Source: Trichomonas tenax (Eukaryota; Parabasalia; Trichomonadida; Trichomonadidae). From it: DNA of 29,498 nucleotides. The number at the start of each line of letters is the position of its first letter. The stretch's first letter is position 1. Location: the NCBI GenBank assembly GCA_023091735.1, contig JALKBU010000644.1:1-29498 (forward strand). Direction: 5' to 3'. Shown piece after piece: positions 25,527 to 29,498 of this stretch. A program made the position numbers and the translations under genes. The notes under the pieces were generated by a model that saw nothing but the letters and a program-made list of their open reading frames with translations, was not told where the DNA came from and searched no databases.

Positions 25527-28500
25527 TTACTCATATTTGATTTGGAATCTATAATATTCTTGTGCACGTTTCGTTGCTCTTCTTTCTTGCAAGAAAACAT
25601 ACAAAGAGACCGTCTCTGCTTTAGCGTGAGGCAGGAAATGAATCTTGAACCTCGTTTTTTCACCCGATGCGATATCATATGCAACCGGATCGAATGTCAC
25701 GAGTTCTGGATGAGAAGTAGTGAGCGTGATATGCTTCGTTGCCATGGTGTTGTTCTTATATCTAACAGCACGCTTAGATAGGATACCGACAGGCAATGAG
25801 ATTTGAATTTTGTCGAGGCACTTCTGCTCTTCGTCTCCACGTGCAGCACCGATGTTTACGACGATGTTTCTGATCAATTCTTTGGCCGTTAAGTCGTAAA
25901 TAGTGAGCAAAGCGGTGCCACCGCTGACAGCAATCGCTGTGACTTCTCCCGGAGGACTTAAGAGTGTCGGTGTTAAATGAGAAGTGAATTGAGCAACTCT
26001 TGAATTGTTTGATCTGCAAACAATTGTATTTCCAATAACATGCTTCAAGACAACCTTCAGTCTGCTGCCTGCCGTCAGGACTTCGGATGGTGTGAGAAGG
26101 ACAATAACTTTGCATATCTTGACCAGACTTCCATCTTCGCCGAACAAAAAGACCAAAGTTGTGATGTCTTGTTCAAGCGGGGCACTCGACAATCTTACGC
26201 CGCTTGTTGAGTTCTCGACAGTGATTTCGTCTGATGCCGCTATCGCATCTTTGAGAGAGAGCGCTGTTGACAGTGTTGCAGTGAGACAGGAGTTCTTCTT
26301 GATGTATTTAGTGACGATTTCATGAGCAACATCTCCTGAGGCGATGATTTTGATTGTGAAAATGTCGCAAACTTCGTTATCTTTGTCCAACATCGTAACA
26401 GTGACTTCTTTGTTTGTGATAGTTTCCAATGTGAAGAACGAGAAATCTAATGATATGCTCTGGCCAGCAGCAACGCTTATTGTGTCTGATCCGTGAGAAA
26501 TCAGCGAAAACTTTTCGATTGTCGTGAGATTTTGGCCTTGAATCAATTTCATATTAGCATTCCTGATTGGAACAAATCTTGTTTCTAAATCATCCAAAAT
26601 TCCTGTTTGCTTGTTTGTTGGACCCAAGAATCTGATTCTTTCGTCGTCAATCGAAATCCTGATGTCCATGTTTTCGCTCGGATCGAACTGAGAAACGAAA
26701 GTGAATTTGCTTTCGACACCGGGAACAGGGAAAATCTTTTTAGTCCTCAGGAACCTCTTTTGCATATCGTTCAGAATGATTTGCTTGCATTTGCCATCCC
26801 TGTATTTCATGGCAAGCTCGAATGGCTCCTGCATACTCTTTTGAACGAGTCTCCTGAACTCTTCATCTGTCGTCATCATTGATTCGGCAACAATTAAGCC
26901 GTTCTTGATTATGTTTCTTTGCTCGAACGCGTTTTTGTCAACTTCGCCTACATTTGTTCCGTAGTTGCCGCAAACGAAGTAAATCACGCCTAATGGCTCT
27001 CCGTCATCACTTACGATGTTGGAATAAGCGGGGAACTGCAGACTTGGCCTTCTTTGCCTCAACAAAGCTGAAGTAGGAATCGTGAATCTTCCGATGACCA
27101 TCTTTGATGCATCATCCTTCATGACGACCTGCAATTCGTTGGATCTCATGAGCAAGAAGTAGTTCGAGATGTGGTCTGTTGTTGGAAGCCTGAGATCGAT
27201 CGAAAGCATTGTTCCCTTCTTTCCATCTTTCGATTGTTTTTCATCGAAGCAGAAAATTTTATTTTCTAAAAATTCCATCTCACAGGTCGGCGACCTTTGG
27301 ACTCCGGTCTGCCAAACTTCACACTCGAAGAACACTCTCGGGAAGGCGGATGTCGGGAAACGCTCAGTGAAATCTGGACGAGCAACAAGGAATTTGATGA
27401 CTAATCGCAGATGGTTTCCATTTAATTTGTCGAGCATTTCTTCTGCAAGCAGAGGAGTGTCTGGAGCATTCGTTGGGTCAAACGGAGTGAGCGTGCCACC
27501 GTCGCCACCGATAATCGTCTTGAATTCAACAGGAAGATTGTTGATATCGTTCGCTTTTCCACTTATCGGACTGTAGTTAACATCGTAAGTTAATGGTGGC
27601 AAATTTTCAACCGCTCTGCAAATTCTCGTGGTGAATGGACAGTACCTGGCCTCCTGCAGCCACTTGATGGTCACCGATTCGTCTTTCGTTGGAATCGTCA
27701 CTGAATAACCAATCGGAATCTCGAGCATTTGTTTCTTCGGTAAATCCGACGAATTTTGCTTGTTTATGCATTCAGCGTTGAACTCTATGCTGACAATGAA
27801 CAAAAATAACAGCGCAAAGTGTGAATCATTGACGAAATGCTTGAATGTCAACTGACCATCGTATTTCCAATAACTTTTAGGTTGTAACTCGATTCTGAAG
27901 GGCTCTTGCAGCTGCGTATACCCGTTGTGGGCTGCGATTTGAATTAAATACTTGTTTGCGCGCAATAACAAATCTTCGGTTGGAACTCTGTATTTTCTTG
28001 AAAACAACTGTTCAAAACCTTGTTTCACACGCATCTCGAAGTTGGGGTCAACAACTAAACTGATATCTGATAAGTTTATAGGGAAAACGTTATTCAAGCT
28101 CAAAGGAGCGAGTTTTATGACTCCTGGTGGTGGCCACTGCATGAAGGTGCACGGAGGCATGAATTCTTTCGCACGCAATAAGTCGTTATTTTGCTGTAAC
28201 TCGATTAAAAGTTGTCCGGGACGATTTGTTAAATATTGTGCGAAATCTTTGGGGTTTTGTAGTAAAAATCGCGGAGATCCGATGAATAGAGGGCAAATGT
28301 GCTGTGAACTCGAAAAAGGATAAAGAACAGTGAAAAATAAAGATTTTTCTGAAGTTTCATTAGAAAAATATCTAATTAGGAACGAAAATTCTATTATAAT
28401 GAGGCACTCTTTGCCAACAAGTATTCCGTGTGTTGTTAAATTGATCACACTCGTAGATGTATTCGTTAAAAGCGGAGATCCCCAAGTTCTGCCGTGAAAA

Positions 28501-28712
28501 AGACCAGTTTTGGTGTTAAAAACCGAAACATATATCTTTAAACCGTACGTTGTCGTATCTGGAACACTTTGTAATTCGCGAGATAATGAAAAATCCTGTA
28601 ATTCTTCGATTGTCAGCGTCCATCCTGTGGCATCACCTATGGCGTCGTCTGGAGGTGGCAATGGATAGTTCTCTTGGAACTCCTTCAGCCAGTTTTGGAC
28701 TGTTTTATCCAT
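25527..28712 (-). CDS. NPHP4: Nephrocystin-4 (NPHP4) homologue
   Basis: The protein has 1,061 residues. The N-terminal region contains [20 protein letters not shown], like NPHP4's 'VSFFDVTYRHFFGRTWKT', and a C2-like section. The middle has a second C2-like region (about 500-600) ending with [17 protein letters not shown], matching NPHP4's 'LLRQGRPAV'. The C-terminal third is a string of MSP/Ig-like beta domains closing with [20 protein letters not shown] and a final YYRFQIKYE, closely parallel to the end of human NPHP4. NPHP4 sits in the ciliary transition zone with NPHP1 and RPGRIP1L and gates protein entry to the cilium; mutations cause nephronophthisis in humans. It is shorter than human NPHP4 (about 1,430) mainly by lacking the proline/serine-rich insert. 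The ATG is the first in frame. A TTTACATG block lies about 80 bases upstream. Confidence 0.85.
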   Translation of the reverse strand: MDKTVQNWLKEFQENYPLPPPDDAIGDATGWTLTIEELQDFSLSRELQSVPDTTTYGLKIYVSVFNTKTGLFHGRTWGSPLLTNTSTSVINLTTHGILVGKECLIIIEFSFLIRYFSNETSEKSLFFTVLYPFSSSQHICPLFIGSPRFLLQNPKDFAQYLTNRPGQLLIELQQNNDLLRAKEFMPPCTFMQWPPPGVIKLAPLSLNNVFPINLSDISLVVDPNFEMRVKQGFEQLFSRKYRVPTEDLLLRANKYLIQIAAHNGYTQLQEPFRIELQPKSYWKYDGQLTFKHFVNDSHFALLFLFIVSIEFNAECINKQNSSDLPKKQMLEIPIGYSVTIPTKDESVTIKWLQEARYCPFTTRICRAVENLPPLTYDVNYSPISGKANDINNLPVEFKTIIGGDGGTLTPFDPTNAPDTPLLAEEMLDKLNGNHLRLVIKFLVARPDFTERFPTSAFPRVFFECEVWQTGVQRSPTCEMEFLENKIFCFDEKQSKDGKKGTMLSIDLRLPTTDHISNYFLLMRSNELQVVMKDDASKMVIGRFTIPTSALLRQRRPSLQFPAYSNIVSDDGEPLGVIYFVCGNYGTNVGEVDKNAFEQRNIIKNGLIVAESMMTTDEEFRRLVQKSMQEPFELAMKYRDGKCKQIILNDMQKRFLRTKKIFPVPGVESKFTFVSQFDPSENMDIRISIDDERIRFLGPTNKQTGILDDLETRFVPIRNANMKLIQGQNLTTIEKFSLISHGSDTISVAAGQSISLDFSFFTLETITNKEVTVTMLDKDNEVCDIFTIKIIASGDVAHEIVTKYIKKNSCLTATLSTALSLKDAIAASDEITVENSTSGVRLSSAPLEQDITTLVFLFGEDGSLVKICKVIVLLTPSEVLTAGSRLKVVLKHVIGNTIVCRSNNSRVAQFTSHLTPTLLSPPGEVTAIAVSGGTALLTIYDLTAKELIRNIVVNIGAARGDEEQKCLDKIQISLPVGILSKRAVRYKNNTMATKHITLTTSHPELVTFDPVAYDIASGEKTRFKIHFLPHAKAETVSLYVFLQERRATKRAQEYYRFQIKYE

Positions 28713-28798
28713 TTTTGATTGAGAAAAAATTGAAAACGAATATCTTTAAAATTGATTGAAAATATGTTGAAATTCGGACTCTCCATATCATGTAAATG

Positions 28799-28918
28799 CT
28801 ATTTCAACTTAAAAATTGATGATTTGATATTTTTATTTGCTCGAGGTTGAAGAGTTCGCTCTTCAGGATGATCTACACCATGAAAATGAATAATTTCAAG
28901 TTCATCAGATGGAGCAGT
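28799..28918 (-). pseudogene. C-terminal coding relic, family unknown
   Basis: A minus-strand frame of 39 codons runs from just after a TGA (28919-28921) to a TAG at 28799-28801. It reads like protein (APSDELEIIHFHGVDHPEER) but has no start. Further fragments lie upstream in other frames, for example PELVNFLC near 28940-28965 and EGRGTTP near 29365-29390. Together they suggest a broken gene of several hundred bases. A hairpin with a TTCG loop (28848-28865) falls inside it. Confidence 0.4.
28848..28865. repeat. Perfect 7-bp hairpin with TTCG loop
   Basis: TGAAGAG (28848-28854), TTCG, then CTCTTCA (28859-28865). The closing pair is G-C rather than the especially stable C(UUCG)G. It lies within a coding-like relic, so an RNA role is not assumed. 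Confidence 0.5.
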
Positions 28919-28921
28919 TCA

Positions 28922-29498
28922 TATATAATTACATTTAGCATAGAAAATTCACCAATTCAGGTATTATAACTTATATAATCTTGATTAAATTTTCACTTTG
29001 TTGTTACACTCTCCAGTGCATCACAAACATCTTAGGTAAAAAAATTAATGATGTGGAAATGTTGATATCTGTGAAAAGGAATGATAATTGAGAATTATTT
29101 ATTAAATGCTTTTGCAAACAAGAATAGAGTGAGATAAGCGTATCAATTTTATGGTTATGTAAATATTGGTATGTGAATGGCTGCTTTCACATTTATATCA
29201 TTATAATCATAAAATGGAATTGAGAGACAATTATATGATAAGTAAATATGAATTGAAGAAGTGAACACAGTTTAATAGAAGTGAGTCATAAAAGTTATGT
29301 TTTTAGAGAGTTATAATCATTAATCTACTTGAATTTTTTGGCAGTATTGTTCCTTCTACGGTGTAGTCCCACGACCTTCATAACTTTTTATTTGATCAAT
29401 ATTTTTTCGATTTGAAAGTACTTTCATGTACATATTGATAGTTGTCTATCCAGTGGTATAAGTGGCACAGTCTATATATCTATCAAATCATTGTTTGC
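28922..29498. other. Intergenic DNA at the window end
   Basis: AT-rich with scattered minus-strand coding-like scraps and a less AT-rich island at about 29345-29385. No intact gene, RNA gene or repeat array was recognised. Confidence 0.45.

Noticed and set aside
28848..28865. TTCG hairpin as an RNA gene
   Set aside because: It has a short stem without the C-G closing pair and lies inside a coding-like relic.
29335..29400. snRNA-like patch containing GGCAGTAT (as in U4)
   Set aside because: Only eight bases agree; the U4 stem-loop and K-turn sequence does not follow, and a coding-like scrap overlaps it.

Overview
The window looks like nuclear DNA of a parabasalid flagellate close to Tritrichomonas or Trichomonas. 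The support is indirect. The DNA is AT-rich, all long genes are intronless, and standard stop codons are used. Several genes have a TCA-Py-T/A initiator (Inr) 10-30 bases upstream of the ATG, and a ribosomal protein gene instead carries CCTTT (M5) plus a Myb-like M3 box. Inr, M5 and M3 are the published trichomonad core promoter elements. A transition-zone protein and an IQCH homologue fit a flagellated cell. The species cannot be fixed from this sequence.

Left part (1-7100): a WDR5-like beta-propeller gene and an ankyrin-repeat gene stand among decayed sequence. The relics are a multiply broken minus-strand gene (221-837), the C-terminal part of a virus/transposon-type SF3 (D5-like) helicase with a frame break (3940-4550), an S/T/E-rich relic (4663-4945), a Lys/Arg/Glu-rich relic (5299-5533), and a PP1-like phosphatase pseudogene with at least three frame breaks (5977-7079).

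Middle part (7700-18000): compact intact genes. These are a longin-like protein, a TRAPPC10/11-type trafficking protein, 40S ribosomal protein S9 (uS4), an 80-residue orphan, a four-RRM PTB/hnRNP-L-family protein, a zf-C3Hc3H protein, two coiled-coil proteins and a 72-residue orphan.

Right part (18500-28712): an IQCH homologue, an SMC1-like cohesin ATPase and a nephrocystin-4 homologue. Between IQCH and SMC1 lies a decayed single-pass membrane protein gene that no uninterrupted ORF reveals. Another minus-strand relic lies beyond NPHP4.

The genes do not form one pathway or operon. The most interesting non-coding signal is a promoter element of 29 bases shared (26/29) by the zf-C3Hc3H gene and the IQCH gene, in which a TTTAC(A/G)TGTCAAG block sits directly on the Inr. 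Related TGACATGT blocks precede two other genes. No tRNA, rRNA, CRISPR array, intact transposon or convincing intron was seen.
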